From positions 434,001 through 498,000 of the forward strand of contig JAPDOI010000185.1 in NCBI GenBank assembly GCA_029168955.1: DNA of 64,000 bases, in the 5' to 3' direction. The position numbers and the translations under genes are program-made. The notes under the pieces were generated by a model. That model had not been told where the DNA came from. It did not search any database and saw only the letters and a program-made list of their open reading frames with translations. The DNA is from Aplectana chamaeleonis. Lineage: Eukaryota > Nematoda > Chromadorea > Rhabditida > Cosmocercidae. Shown here piece by piece: positions 22,170 through 32,416 of the stretch; the stretch's first letter is position 1, and every line of letters begins with the position of its first letter.

Positions 22170-22881
22170 CTCTGAGAGAATCCCCCACGATCGTTCACAG
22201 AAAGAGACCCCTTGGTTTCTGGTAGGGGCCGAGAAGATACTAGCATGGGGCTATCGCGGAACGATCGCGAGAATCTGCCAGTCTCAAACCGAGAGCGTAC
22301 CGCTCTCGTTCATCGACGCTCTATAGCGGAACCGTGAGGAATCGTGCCTGGGCCTATCACGGAACGATCGCGAGATTCTACCAGCTTCAACCTGAGGGCA
22401 AGTCGTGTCTATAAATTGATGTATTCGGGTTGTTACATCGCGGAACCGCGATGAACCGAGCCCGCAACTATCGCGGGACGGTCGCGAGATTCTGCCACCC
22501 TCCACCCCTGATCGTACCGCATCCATGCCCTCTCGATGTTTCACCCGAGCGAGTGTTGCCTATCAGGTCAGCACGAAGCTATAAGGTGTTGCCCTTGCCG
22601 TATTCCGTGCTGCTTTACAAATCTGCACATCATTAGAACGCGGAACCGGGGGGAAACGATCACGGTACCATCGCGGATCGCGAGTGCACCACGGTACTAG
22701 AACGGTAAACCTCTCAACGATCGCGGTACCATCACGGTACGAGAACGAGAATGCCAACGGATGAGTCAATTGGGTAACTATCGCGGAACGAACGCGGATC
22801 GCGGGACTAGGGAGAGACGAACACGGTACTATCGCGGATCACGGGAGCGTCACGGTACTAGCGCGAAGGATTCTCTCAGAG
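22170..22881. mobile_element. TA-flanked element with CGCGG/CGCGA internal repeats
   Basis: A perfect 14-base terminal inverted repeat, CTCTGAGAGAATCC, is flanked on both sides by TA (22168-22169 and 22882-22883), as in Tc1/mariner-type or similar insertions. The 712-base body consists largely of ATCGCGGAACGATCGCGAGA and CACGGTACTA-type subrepeats. It encodes nothing recognisable. Confidence 0.8.
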
Positions 22882-23499
22882 TACACACGGCGGCCGGACC
22901 ATAATATCAAAATTTACTCACGAGCTTGGACTGTGCCTTTAATAAGCGGGGTTGATTATGGAGGTCACTCGTTTAAAAGTCTGAAATCACGAAGGCAAGG
23001 AGTCTATGGTACTCTTTAATGAAATATAGGCAGCGCCAACACGAACTGCAAAACCTATGGGCGCGAGCTCTAGTTTTGGCAGTAGAATATGAGATTTTTA
23101 CACTCCCTCCTGTAGTTCTAGACGTGCTGAGTCTGCAGAAGTGAGAACAATCTACATTGAGAGCACGAGAAATTATTCCAAAAACCATACATATAGTTAG
23201 GTTCGTGGCTCGTTTCCTTAAGAAAAAACATTCAAATCTCACCTGCGGCCGGCACGGCGGTCGCGTGCGCCGGCCTACCAATCGATTCAGAGAGAAGAGC
23301 GCAGCTGATCAGCTGACCATACCGCCAGCCGCCGGTGAGATTTAGATCGCCCGCGCAAGCCGCGGGTAAGATTTAGATGTTTTTTCTTGAGGAAACGAGC
23401 CGCGGACCTAAATATATGTATGGTTTTCGAAATAATTTCGATCACAAAGAAAATTTCCCAACTATATTATCAATTTTTGTGTACATATGATTGTTTTGA

Positions 23500-24222
23500 A
23501 TTTTTTTTTCATAGAGATTCAATGTTTCTTCTTGTTAGGTGAAAAAAAAAACTGCAGGCCCACACTCTAGGATAGGTCTGACATAAGTTTTGTAAGCTTT
23601 TACAAAACGATTGATGTTTTTTCTTGCTAGTTCCTTTCAATTTCGATTGGTCCGTCCATGCGCCTTCCTGCAAATGTTTCTATAATGTTGTGAGAAGTCT
23701 AACTTGTATCAATTTACAGTGTCAAACGCGGTCAAACGCTTTTGAAAAATCAAAGTAAATCACATCACGATTCGTCGTCCGGTCAAGAAGATTAGACCAG
23801 TCCTTTATATACTCTAATAAAATCGTCTCAACCTATCTGCCTTCCGCGAAACCGTGTTGACGTGTTGGAATCATACCGGTACCCGTTATGTGGCTAACTA
23901 TATGCTCCTTTAGATTTTTCTAAACCCGGCAAAACAACGAAACTATGCTTACTTGCTTATAGTTTGAAGGGCCACCAGCGGGTTTTTTCTCCAGTAGACC
24001 TGCAAAATATGAGTGTTTGCAACTCAGAGAGACTTCTGTTAGCATGAGAGACTGATTCAAAATATACATACGCAAGAGGCAAGCAATCAAATGAGATACT
24101 TCCTTCACAAAAAGCAAAGGTATGTGGTCCGGAGTAATCGAGTACAAATCGGACCATTTGCTGATTAATTTAAAAATTTCAAACCATGGAACAAATTTCA
24201 TTTCCTTAAAGGCAATGTTCAC
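23500..24222 (-). pseudogene. Second CR1-like reverse transcriptase relic, internally deleted
   Basis: On the minus strand, 24222-23920 gives RT fingers (TPDHIPLLFVKEVSHLI, CKHSYFAGLLEKKP, SIVSLFCRV). After shifts and stops it gives QHGFAEG and motif A (DVIYFDFSKAFDRV near 23720-23760). Then the sequence jumps to the thumb (AYKTYVRPILECG near 23570-23610), so motifs B and C are missing. Motif A retains the catalytic Asp lost in the 1-3 kb copy. A dead fragment. Confidence 0.8.
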
Positions 24223-24694
24223 GATAAAAATCGTTCTTCTGTTTTTTTTTCTATCTTAAAAACTGTCCCATGCTGATTCCAATGATGTCTCTGAAGTCGT
24301 ACAAGACCTTCTGGGAACAGAGTTATGGTCCCTCAAAGTTGGAGCTAAAGAAACATGGTGGACGAGTTGTTCGAGGCTTGTAACTTCCGTCTTTTGCAGC
24401 CGATGTATGCGAGCTGACCTGAGTAAAGAGAGACGTTGAGAATGAAGGGAAGAACGGGGCTAGTGATTGGAAATCATCGCTCATCTCACGATCTCGAGCA
24501 TTCATTTGGTTACATCGGTGGGCGTGTGTTGCGCTTTTGGGTTTGCCTTGCGCTCGAAACGGCAACTTCGGGCTCTTTTGGAGCTTTTCCTGGCTCGTTT
24601 TCATGCGTTCTTTCGACGTCAGCGTTACAGTGTGCCCCTCCACTACCCATTCCTAGTGGAAAATGAAACACATTTTTTATCATGAACACTGCCT
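24210..24694 (+). mobile_element. TTAA-flanked MITE, family C type 1, copy 2
   Basis: TTAA at 24206-24209 and 24695-24698 flank AGGCAATGTTCACGATAA and ATCATGAACACTGCCT. The interior is collinear with 15513-15979. It lies directly against family A copy 2 and shares a TTAA with it. Confidence 0.85.
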
Positions 24695-24698
24695 TTAA

Positions 24699-25060
24699 AG
24701 GTCTCATCAGTTTCATCGTACGCGTAGAATACCATATAATATTTTTTCCAGATTTTTGTAAAGCTCGGCCTCCCTAGTGAACGGAAATGCCGGAAGGCCC
24801 CCTGAAAAACCTTCGTCTGTAAAAAAAACCAGTTCGAATACAGTGTAAAAGTGAATTTGAATTTCGCGACAAAATCGTTTTTGATGTTTTTCTGCATTTG
24901 AAGACCTGACCGCGATCATTTTGAAGTTTTTCTGCATGTGGAGTTCGTGTCACAATTGTTTTCCATGTTTTTTGACGGTCGCATCAACATTCTGTGAAAA
25001 AGTGATAAGTGATCGACTCAGATATGCTAGATCGACCCCACAACCGTTTCCAGGTAGCCA
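24699..25060 (+). repeat. Family A repeat, copy 2
   Basis: It begins at the TTAA shared with the preceding MITE (AGGTCTCATCAG, then ATCGTACGCG) and is collinear with 4100-4435. The frame open in the other two copies is broken here. Confidence 0.65.
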
Positions 25061-25562
25061 TAACTTTAAAGGCAGTGGTCGCGATGAAAAACGTTATCTA
25101 AAAAACTATAAAAATCAGCTTAGATAGAACAGCTGAAAAACTATGAAGGTAGCGCGGTGAAAAACGGGCTTAAATTAGAGTTTCTAGGGCCCAAAGAAGC
25201 CAGTTCGTGCACACGTGCACAGCGCCGACGAAGAAGATCGCAGTCTCATGCCGAGCAGTCAAAAATCATCGACATTCAGAGGAGAAGTAAATGCAAATTT
25301 ACCTAATAAAAACACTTGAGCAATCAAAGAAAGCACTCCAGTCAATGTTTTTGACTAGAGGTGTACATAAATTTGAATGTTCATTGATTGAAATTCAATT
25401 TCAAGCCAGCTGATGTTCTTGATATAAGAGGTCATCGATGCCGATGATGTGGAGTGGGCTCGTCCACCATCAAAAGACAAGAAAGTTCAGGCTTCAAATG
25501 TGGCCTAAAGCAGTGTTTTTTTCGCGATTTTTTCTTATATGTCCTACTAATCGAGACCCAGA

Positions 25563-25700
25563 AAAGGGTTCAGAGCAGGGTAAGGCGTAGCGGTGTGATC
25601 GGTCCGTGAGAGGTGCGCCCCCCCCCCCCCTCCTCCAGCTTTGGATCCGGTGCGCTCCCCCCATCGAGGTTGTGCCTTTAACCCCTTGTGTGAACCGAAT
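25563..25700 (+). repeat. Family G repeat, copy 2
   Basis: Uninterrupted version of the repeat at 5552-5690, including GGTCCGTGAGAGGTGCGCC, a C12 run and CATCGAGGTTGTGCCTTTAA. Confidence 0.55.
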
Positions 25701-25765
25701 TGAGTGGTCTCTTCCGAACAATGCTTCCAAACGATTTTTCAGCAAAAACATGAGTCATAGGTCAA

Positions 25766-26262
25766 GTCACACCGGCCGTAAACGGCTCAAAATGGTCGGA
25801 TCGACATGGGACTTGGCCTACAGCTTTTCTTGAGGGTCCCTTTCAAAATAAACCCCTCAGCAGCCCGATCCAGGAAGAACTATTTTTTCGACCTCTCCAG
25901 ACGTCGAAGTGCAGACAGCGGTTTTTTGATTTTTCAGAGCCCCGAATGACACACTCATAGGCGACGGTTTGGCTACTGGAAAGACGAACCAAGTAGTTTA
26001 CTTATTTAGCGATCTGATAAAGCTCGAAAAACTGATCTAGAGGCTTTTATCGCAAAAATCACACGAAGTGATGAGGCCTGTTTTTAAGGCTCAAATCACA
26101 CCGTCACATTTACAGCCGTCACACCGGCCTTAATCGGCTCAAAGTAGTCGGATCGACCTGGGACTCGGCCGACAGCTTTTTTAATGGTCCTCTTCCAATG
26201 AAACTTTACAACAGCCCGATCCAGAAAAACTATTTTTTCCACCTCTCCAGACGTCCAAGACA
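25766..26262 (+). repeat. Direct duplication, 352 bases apart
   Basis: GTCACACCGGCC, GTCGGATCGAC and CTCTCCAGACGTC occur at 25766-25910 and again at 26118-26262 with about 80 percent identity by eye. The 207 bases between have a TTTTTCAG acceptor at 25919 followed by a 39-codon open frame (DTLIGDGLATGKTNQVVY) ending in TAG, a weak candidate exon. Confidence 0.6.
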
Positions 26263-26713
26263 TGGGACCCTAAATTCAAGCGTTTTCGTGGAGTCCTGAC
26301 CCCGCTCGCACTTGGTTTTGAGGAATTCGAGAGAAATCATTGCGATCAGTGGGCGATTCCCTCCATGACAGACAGGAAATCTGAAAATTTCCATTTAAAG
26401 GTAGTGCGCCTATTAGGTAGTCTCATCATTTGTCCACACCGATGCAAATGCAGTGCGTCCAATGGACTTTGCGTGCTACCAGAATTACAACTTTTTTTAT
26501 TGGTCTTTCTAAGTTGGGGTCCCTGTACACCCTTTCTCCACCTCAATTTCCTTGTTCTGTTAGAATATCGAACACGGCTTAATTTGTGGACACTTCCTCT
26601 GAGCTGTATTGTGTGAATGAAATGATAAAGTGATATTTCAAGGAAATTCTTCTGTCCTCACCGGCTCATCTGTTCTCGTGTGGTATTTTGCAAGCCGATC
26701 AACTTAGTGCCTC

Positions 26714-26918
26714 ATGGGAGCATTGGCTTTGCTATTTGGCTTCCTCATTAACTCCCCATCAGTGGCAGGTGAGTGTTTCATCGGTTGTAACTTGAGGTAA
26801 AAACATCAAAGTGTTCGTTTACCTCAAAGCAAAGAATGATGGAGAATTTCGATTTATACGAGTTTACCAATTGTATCGTATGCCATTTGGTGCCACGGAA
26901 ACGTGTTTCAAAAACTAA
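26714..26918 (+). CDS. Candidate two-exon gene for a 47-residue secreted peptide
   Basis: Exon 1 (26714-26768) starts with ATG and encodes MGALALLFGFLINSPSVA, a good signal peptide. It ends at a strong GTGAGT donor in phase 1. A 61-base intron ends in CCTCAAAG, and exon 2 (26830-26918) continues in phase with AKNDGEFRFIRVYQLYRMPF, then GATETCFKN and TAA. Each exon is too short to appear as a long open frame. The acceptor is weaker than the nematode consensus. The mature peptide would be about 29 residues with one Cys. No family recognised. Confidence 0.35.
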
Positions 26919-27637
26919 GGCGGTTTCGACACACTCCGCTTCCTGCAATTGCTATTATACCATTATTTTGCATTTATATTTTCTTCTGTACTAGCCCAAC
27001 TTGAAAACTTGAAAATTGAATTTTAGAAGTTCAAGTTTGGAAGTACGGGTCAGAAGCTTACATTTATTATTAGATTGATAGCTACATATTGGGGCATTAC
27101 AATGCATAGGCGACCTCCGTAATGCTGAAGCTCTGAAACTCGTAATTGCCACATAAATATACTTATTTGTGCAGATCACTTCAGCAGAGCCTACTGCTCG
27201 GAAAAAATGAACGAATTGGAGTGTAGCCAACTGACCAATCGATCATATTCTTTTCATATTTTTCTATCGAAAATTCAATTTCCACTCGAAGCACAAACAC
27301 ATCGGTCGACGCACATATTAGTTCACCACTAGAAGCTCGGATATCGATCATTGCCAGATTTGGTTCGAAACGAGATCCACCCCACCGCCATGAGCAAACT
27401 GTTCACCTTACTCTATTCCGTTGTTTTCTCACACCAAAGCTGGATGTTCCTGATTTTTCTCGTTGCCGAAATTTTTCGAAACCCTATGGATCCTGGGGAA
27501 AACATCATGTGGGGAGATGCGTCTGTGTTGTCTCTACTGTTCTTAGAAAACCGGAATATTTCCTTTGCGAATAGTTTTTCCGCTTCCTTTGATAGCTTTT
27601 TGGGAACTTTATTCTCAGAATTTTATGATATTTCACT

Positions 27638-27898
27638 ATGTTTTCGACAAAGAAGAAGCAAAGAGAACATGATATTGAAGAGAAAAACTGCACGCAAAAG
27701 TGCATAAAGGTAAACTTTAGGAGGCCGTACAGAATGTTTAGTGTAACCGACAATGGGCTTGTGAATCAGACTAGAGAACAGGCAGACTGGTACCTTTATG
27801 GAGAATTCCCGCAGAGAACTTTATCAAATTCTTCTCTCAGTGACATCTATCCACGTATTGGGACTACTCAAAAACCGTTTTTTCAACTAGTATCGTGA
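27638..27898 (+). CDS. Possible coding exon, unknown function
   Basis: An open stretch with protein-like composition: FRRPYRMFSVTDNGLVNQ, EQADWYLYGEFPQRTLSN and PRIGTTQKPFFQLVS before TGA. No clear acceptor and no family; neighbouring frames at 27351-27707 and 27995-28252 are weaker. Low confidence. Confidence 0.25.
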   Translation: MFSTKKKQREHDIEEKNCTQKCIKVNFRRPYRMFSVTDNGLVNQTREQADWYLYGEFPQRTLSNSSLSDIYPRIGTTQKPFFQLVS

Positions 27899-28659
27899 CG
27901 TCATCGGCAATTGTAGGCTGACCGCTCTACTTTCTTGGCCTTACAAGGTCTTCACCTAGATCCAACTAAGCATATGGAGTCGATGTGACATTGAATGACT
28001 TTTAGCCCAACGTACAGTCTGGCCCTCCGGATGAGTTTTTGTTGTAGCGCTCACATTCTTACGTTGCAGCAGGTCACCGAGCAGATGTGGGAGTGCCACC
28101 TGTCGCTTGTTTTGGTATTAATGGGTGTGATCATTCTTTTAGTAAGAGTGCTAGCGATTCTCTGCGCTTCCGTATGCCACTGTAATAGAGGTATCTATTG
28201 CAAAAGCGACATCTTCTTGCCAGAGTTGGTCATGATCGCCGAACAAGATTGAATTAGTTGTCTGCAATGCCTGTCCTATATTTTGTCAAAAAGACGAAAG
28301 GTATGAGTATGAGCAAGCTCGTCTTTCTCGCCTCCTCCTCAAAACTTGCTTTAGAAGTGATCTTCTCCCAAAAAATATGAATGATCTCACAATTCAGAAC
28401 AGTAAAACAAAAACATCTACTGTCCGCATATCGATATTTCGTTATGATGCAGAAGAACAGTGCTATCGGGGGGAAATAAACGATTCATTACCTTCTGTTT
28501 TTTTCTTTCGCTACGGGACAAATAGGAAAAGAATCTATAGATCCGTCGAGCTCTGAGCTCCGTGTTTTCCCAATCTCTCCCCGTTGCTTCAGCTGAATGA
28601 TGTCCATCAGCTCGGCGCTGATAATCCGTAAACCGCCAGCTGTATATATCTCGATACTT

Positions 28660-28784
28660 CTAGGGCTACTGGGCAGCACATACAGCATTATTTGGACTCG
28701 GAGCTCTACCAGTCCATCTCTGCTCGTTCTTCAATCGATCAATGATTCGTGACGAGGCGGTCGACCGTCAACAGCTCGAATATG
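28660..28784 (+). CDS. Possible exon ending at a consensus donor
   Basis: The sequence up to 28784 reads NRSMIRDEAVDRQQLEY and stops at a strong GTAAGTTG donor. The DEAVDR..L segment loosely recalls the DRE motif of cadherin repeats, but this is too short to call. An overlapping frame (GQHIQHYLDSELYQSIS) is also open up to about 28746. No acceptor fixed. Confidence 0.2.
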
Positions 28785-28799
28785 GTAAGTTGATAATAC

Positions 28800-29200
28800 A
28801 TTTGTGACACAAATAGGTGGATCTATGGAACAGATCACCTAAAAATCTCTCAGGATTGCCGTCAAATCAAAAAATTTGGTGTGAGTTTTCTGTAAAGTGA
28901 CTGTTAGAAAAAACACAGCTTTTTATGGTCTTTTACCGATTTTATTCGCTTACTCATTTTTATTTGTTTTTTTTTCTGCGATTTTGTGTTAAGTGAGTTC
29001 ATATTGAGCGTGTATTTAGTTTTTTACCATTTTCATTATTCTACCCGTGCAATACATTAGGGTTATTCCTCAACTCTACACTATTCCTATTATTGTTAAG
29101 TGAATGTACTGTCCGTAATCGATTTGCGGTAGGTTTGTTTCACGTGATTCGCCTTTTCAACTGTTCGTAACTCTGGCTTTTCTGAGGATGCTCGAAAAAG
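28800..29200. other. No recognisable gene
   Basis: AT-rich, with T-runs; looks like intron or intergenic DNA. Confidence 0.5.
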
Positions 29201-30218
29201 TTTTTTTCATGTTGTTCTAGTTAAAGGCTGGGAAAAAATGGCCACGGCAGAAGCGGTATAGTGTCGGTTGGGTGTCTGCAGGCACCGGAGCGGCACTATG
29301 GGGGTCTTCAGAGTTGCACCGACCGGCGTCTGGTCGCCGAGCGTCAGCCTTGACGCGGGGACAAAAATGTTTCCGAACAATTTTGTCGTTGCGTCGGTTG
29401 CTGCTCGCTGACAGTGACGCAAGGTCGCCGCGGCGTCAAAACGAGGCGTCAAACAGTTTTCCTATTTTTGGGAAAAGGGAACATCCTTCTTCACGTTACA
29501 TCGTCTTCTCACAGACTCTGGGAATAGTTTCAACGAGCAGAGCCGACAACAGCATACATGACACATTGACAAGGTTCAATTTCGCACAAAAAATGGTTTC
29601 CAATTTTTTCTGCTTCCACCTGAGCTTGCGCGATTCCTCTCCTCCCCTCCTCGCCCTATATCAGTATTATTTTGAGTCACAGGGTGGATTGAGGAAGTCT
29701 AAACGTCATGGGTGGCCTTCAGAAGATGGAACATGCAGATTGATCAAGGAAGAACCAACTGTATACATGTAAGAAATCTTCCATGGGTAGTCCTTAGGGT
29801 TCGCAAGGTTTCAGAAGCGAGAATGAGTTGACGCTTTGTGATTTATATAGTGAGGGGCCCTTCGGATATGAGCCACGTTATTTAGTTGAAGGATGAATCT
29901 TTGAAGGAATTCGTGCGCTGCACCGGCATAAACTTTTTTGATTTTTTCGGCTCCTGGACTAGGACAGCTAATCATTGAGAAAATAAACACCCGAAAAACG
30001 TTCATCTGAGTAGAGCTGATCGGAACGCGTGGAAAAAAGTGATGAGATATTAAAGGCAAAATATTCACGGTGAAGAAGTTTTCTTGGCGAAAAAGCTCTG
30101 AGTCGCTCTAAAAAGATTAATTACGGAAGTACAAGGGAAAACGGCCAGGAAGTGTGAGAAAATCTCGTGTTCCGGCGGGTGATGGTCGTACTGCATTTTT
30201 AACGCTAAAGAGACGGGG

Positions 30219-30832
30219 AAAGGGGTCGTTTATACTGTTGTTCTCGGAGCCAAATTCCGGTCCGCTTTTGCGGACTAGGGTGGTGGCCATCGTGTATCAA
30301 CACCCCTGAGGAGGGTGGAGAAATGGGGGAGGAGCGAGGTTCCTGATTGGACGCAACACGGGCTAGCCCCGGCCCCAGGCTGTTGCGTCCAATCAGGAAC
30401 TTCGCTCCTCCCCCGTTTCTCCCGCCTCCTCAGGGGTGTTGATACACGATGGCCACCACCCGCGGACTACGGCTGTTGCATCATGTGACACGTGATAATC
30501 GTGCTGGGACCACTTGGTCCCTGCACGATTCACCTTTCTCCCCGCACGATTAACACGTGTCGCATGATGCAATAGCCGTAATCCGCGATTGCGGATCGGT
30601 TTGGCTCAGAGAACGACAATACTTCCGCCGCGAGCCTCGCGGCGAAGTGCAATCCTACCATATCGATCGTCCCACGCCGCGTGATCAATATTAGGGGTCG
30701 TTCATACTCCCGCCGCCGAGCGGCGCGGCACAGTGCATTTCTGTAATTTTGATCATGCGGCGCGGCACGATCGATATTGTAGGATTGCACTTCGCCGCGC
30801 CTCGGCGGCGGAAGTATAAACGAGCCCAAACG
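30219..30832. mobile_element. Nested hairpin element with three internal palindromes
   Basis: Outer ends GGGGTCGTTTATACT / AGTATAAACGAGCCC form terminal inverted repeats. Inside, 30285-30455 is a hairpin (GGTGGTGGCCATCGTGTATC and its complement, arms of about 75 bases). 30466-30595 is a second (GACTACGGCTGTTGCATCAT paired with TGATGCAATAGCCG). 30617-30815 is a third (CCGCCGCG and AAGTGCAATCCTAC paired across GTAGGATTGCACTTCGCCGC). The first two sit within a further pairing of GTTCTCGGAGCCAA with TTGGCTCAGAGAAC. Non-coding; GC-rich compared with its surroundings. Confidence 0.75.
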
Positions 30833-32416
30833 TCGTGCGTTCTTTTCACCACGGAGACAGAGGTCGATTTTTTGAAAACTCGTTGTCGCGAAAGAGTCTA
30901 ACATTCAAGCATGTGCATTGACCCATCTTATTCTTCAAGAGTTTTCGGTATAGGGAACGAAAAACAAGGAAGTCACTCACCCAAGAAGTTCGAACTCAAA
31001 ACATTTGCGACGTTTGATTTGACGTTTTGTACACCAGCAGGCGTAAATAAATCTTTTATAGGTTTTTTTAACAGTTTGTTCTCCGACTTTGAGAGTTTCA
31101 TGGGGGCTTTTCCTTATAATCTACTACATCATAAACTTGCCTACTCAAAAGCATTGAAAACTAGAATACGGTTTTTTTTTGTTGACACTGCCTTTAACTT
31201 TATCCCCTGGTTCCTTCGAATTGGGACAGAACCTGTCCCTCTACCTCTGTGTTCGAACCTCTTGACGCCTTTCTAATTGCTCATGGAGTCAATCGGCCCC
31301 GCTTTCTGTTTGGCGGATGTGCGGCTGTGTTCGCGACACATTTTACACTCTGCAGCTTCTCAAGATGTTACCGCTGCTCCAGTGCCGCGGGGCCGTCAAC
31401 GTGGCGCTAACTGGACCATTTTCACCCCTGTTCCACTGAGAACCATGTTTAGGCCCATGTCTATCTTCTAGTTATTGAGTTATTAAGAGAAATTCTTGCT
31501 GTCTCGGCAGCCAATTTCAGTAGCTAATCAGATATCTATTTTAAGCAATATCACTTATGAGCTTCCCATCTCATTGGAACTCTGGTCATCGAAATCATCC
31601 ATCCATCTAACTGTTTATCTTCGTGCGATTATTTCTTTCTTCTCGTTTTCTAATTCTGGGATAAGCGCTTTTTCGACGTTTCACCACTAATTGTCGAGGC
31701 CTGCTCACCAAGTGCCTAGCACCTGCACCTCCTAAGCCACTCTGCCAGCCAGCCCGCAGCACTTAGCACAGCGACGGCGCTAAATGAACCCCCCGGAACT
31801 TTCAATGTGGTGGCATCCGGAATGGCAGGCAGTCAGGTGAAAACTAAAACACCTGGCCAGCCATCCACCCAACCAGTGTCATGTGTTCGAGGTTGGCTGG
31901 CTTGACCTCATCCAGCAGTTCTTCCCCGCATTCCGCCATAGTGCTCCTCCTCTTCCCATTCTGCGCCACTTGCCTCAGCATCACTCTGTTTGCTTATCCA
32001 CGAACGGTTGAATACATAAATACGTCAACTCTCACATTCACATTTACATCAATGAACCAACTCACTTCCATTTGTTCGATTCGCCTTCCATGCCGGCGTT
32101 TTTATCGACTTACGCTCCTCCACCTCCTGCTCATAACTTGTAATTATTAGCTTGGCAAGAATGTTTTGCTGGCTTCACGCTGCTCTGAGGAAATCAAGTT
32201 TTCCAAAAGTTTGTTACAATTTTTTACTATTTTGTCGATTGTGATTTGAAGCTGACATCTACTGTTTTTCGTTGAAGAAAATTCAATGCTTTCCAAGATT
32301 TTTTGCATGAGGTGAAATGATCATAATGAAGGTTTTGGATTTTCCGTCCTCGTGTAATGGGCGCTCATTTCGCATCAAGCGACGCATAATTACCTAAGAA
32401 AGATTATTGCGAAGGA

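Larger units (their letters stand above)
19531..22938 (+). mobile_element. Family B TTAA element, split by nested insertions
   Basis: Two halves of a family B element, 19531-19878 and 22140-22938, match the uninterrupted copy at 44570-45044 (CTTGGAGAGAATTTTGAGCTG, then CTCGCTTATT and GTTGAGAT). The right end is GGACTGTGCCT followed by TTAA (22939-22942). The left terminus has decayed. A hAT element separates the halves, and a TA-flanked element sits in the right half. No protein is encoded by the family B parts. Confidence 0.75.

Noticed and set aside
27351..27707. 118-residue frame with a stretch resembling connexin sequence (FLIFLVAEI, then WGD)
   Set aside because: Nematodes use innexins, the match is short and hydrophobic, and no cysteine pattern follows.
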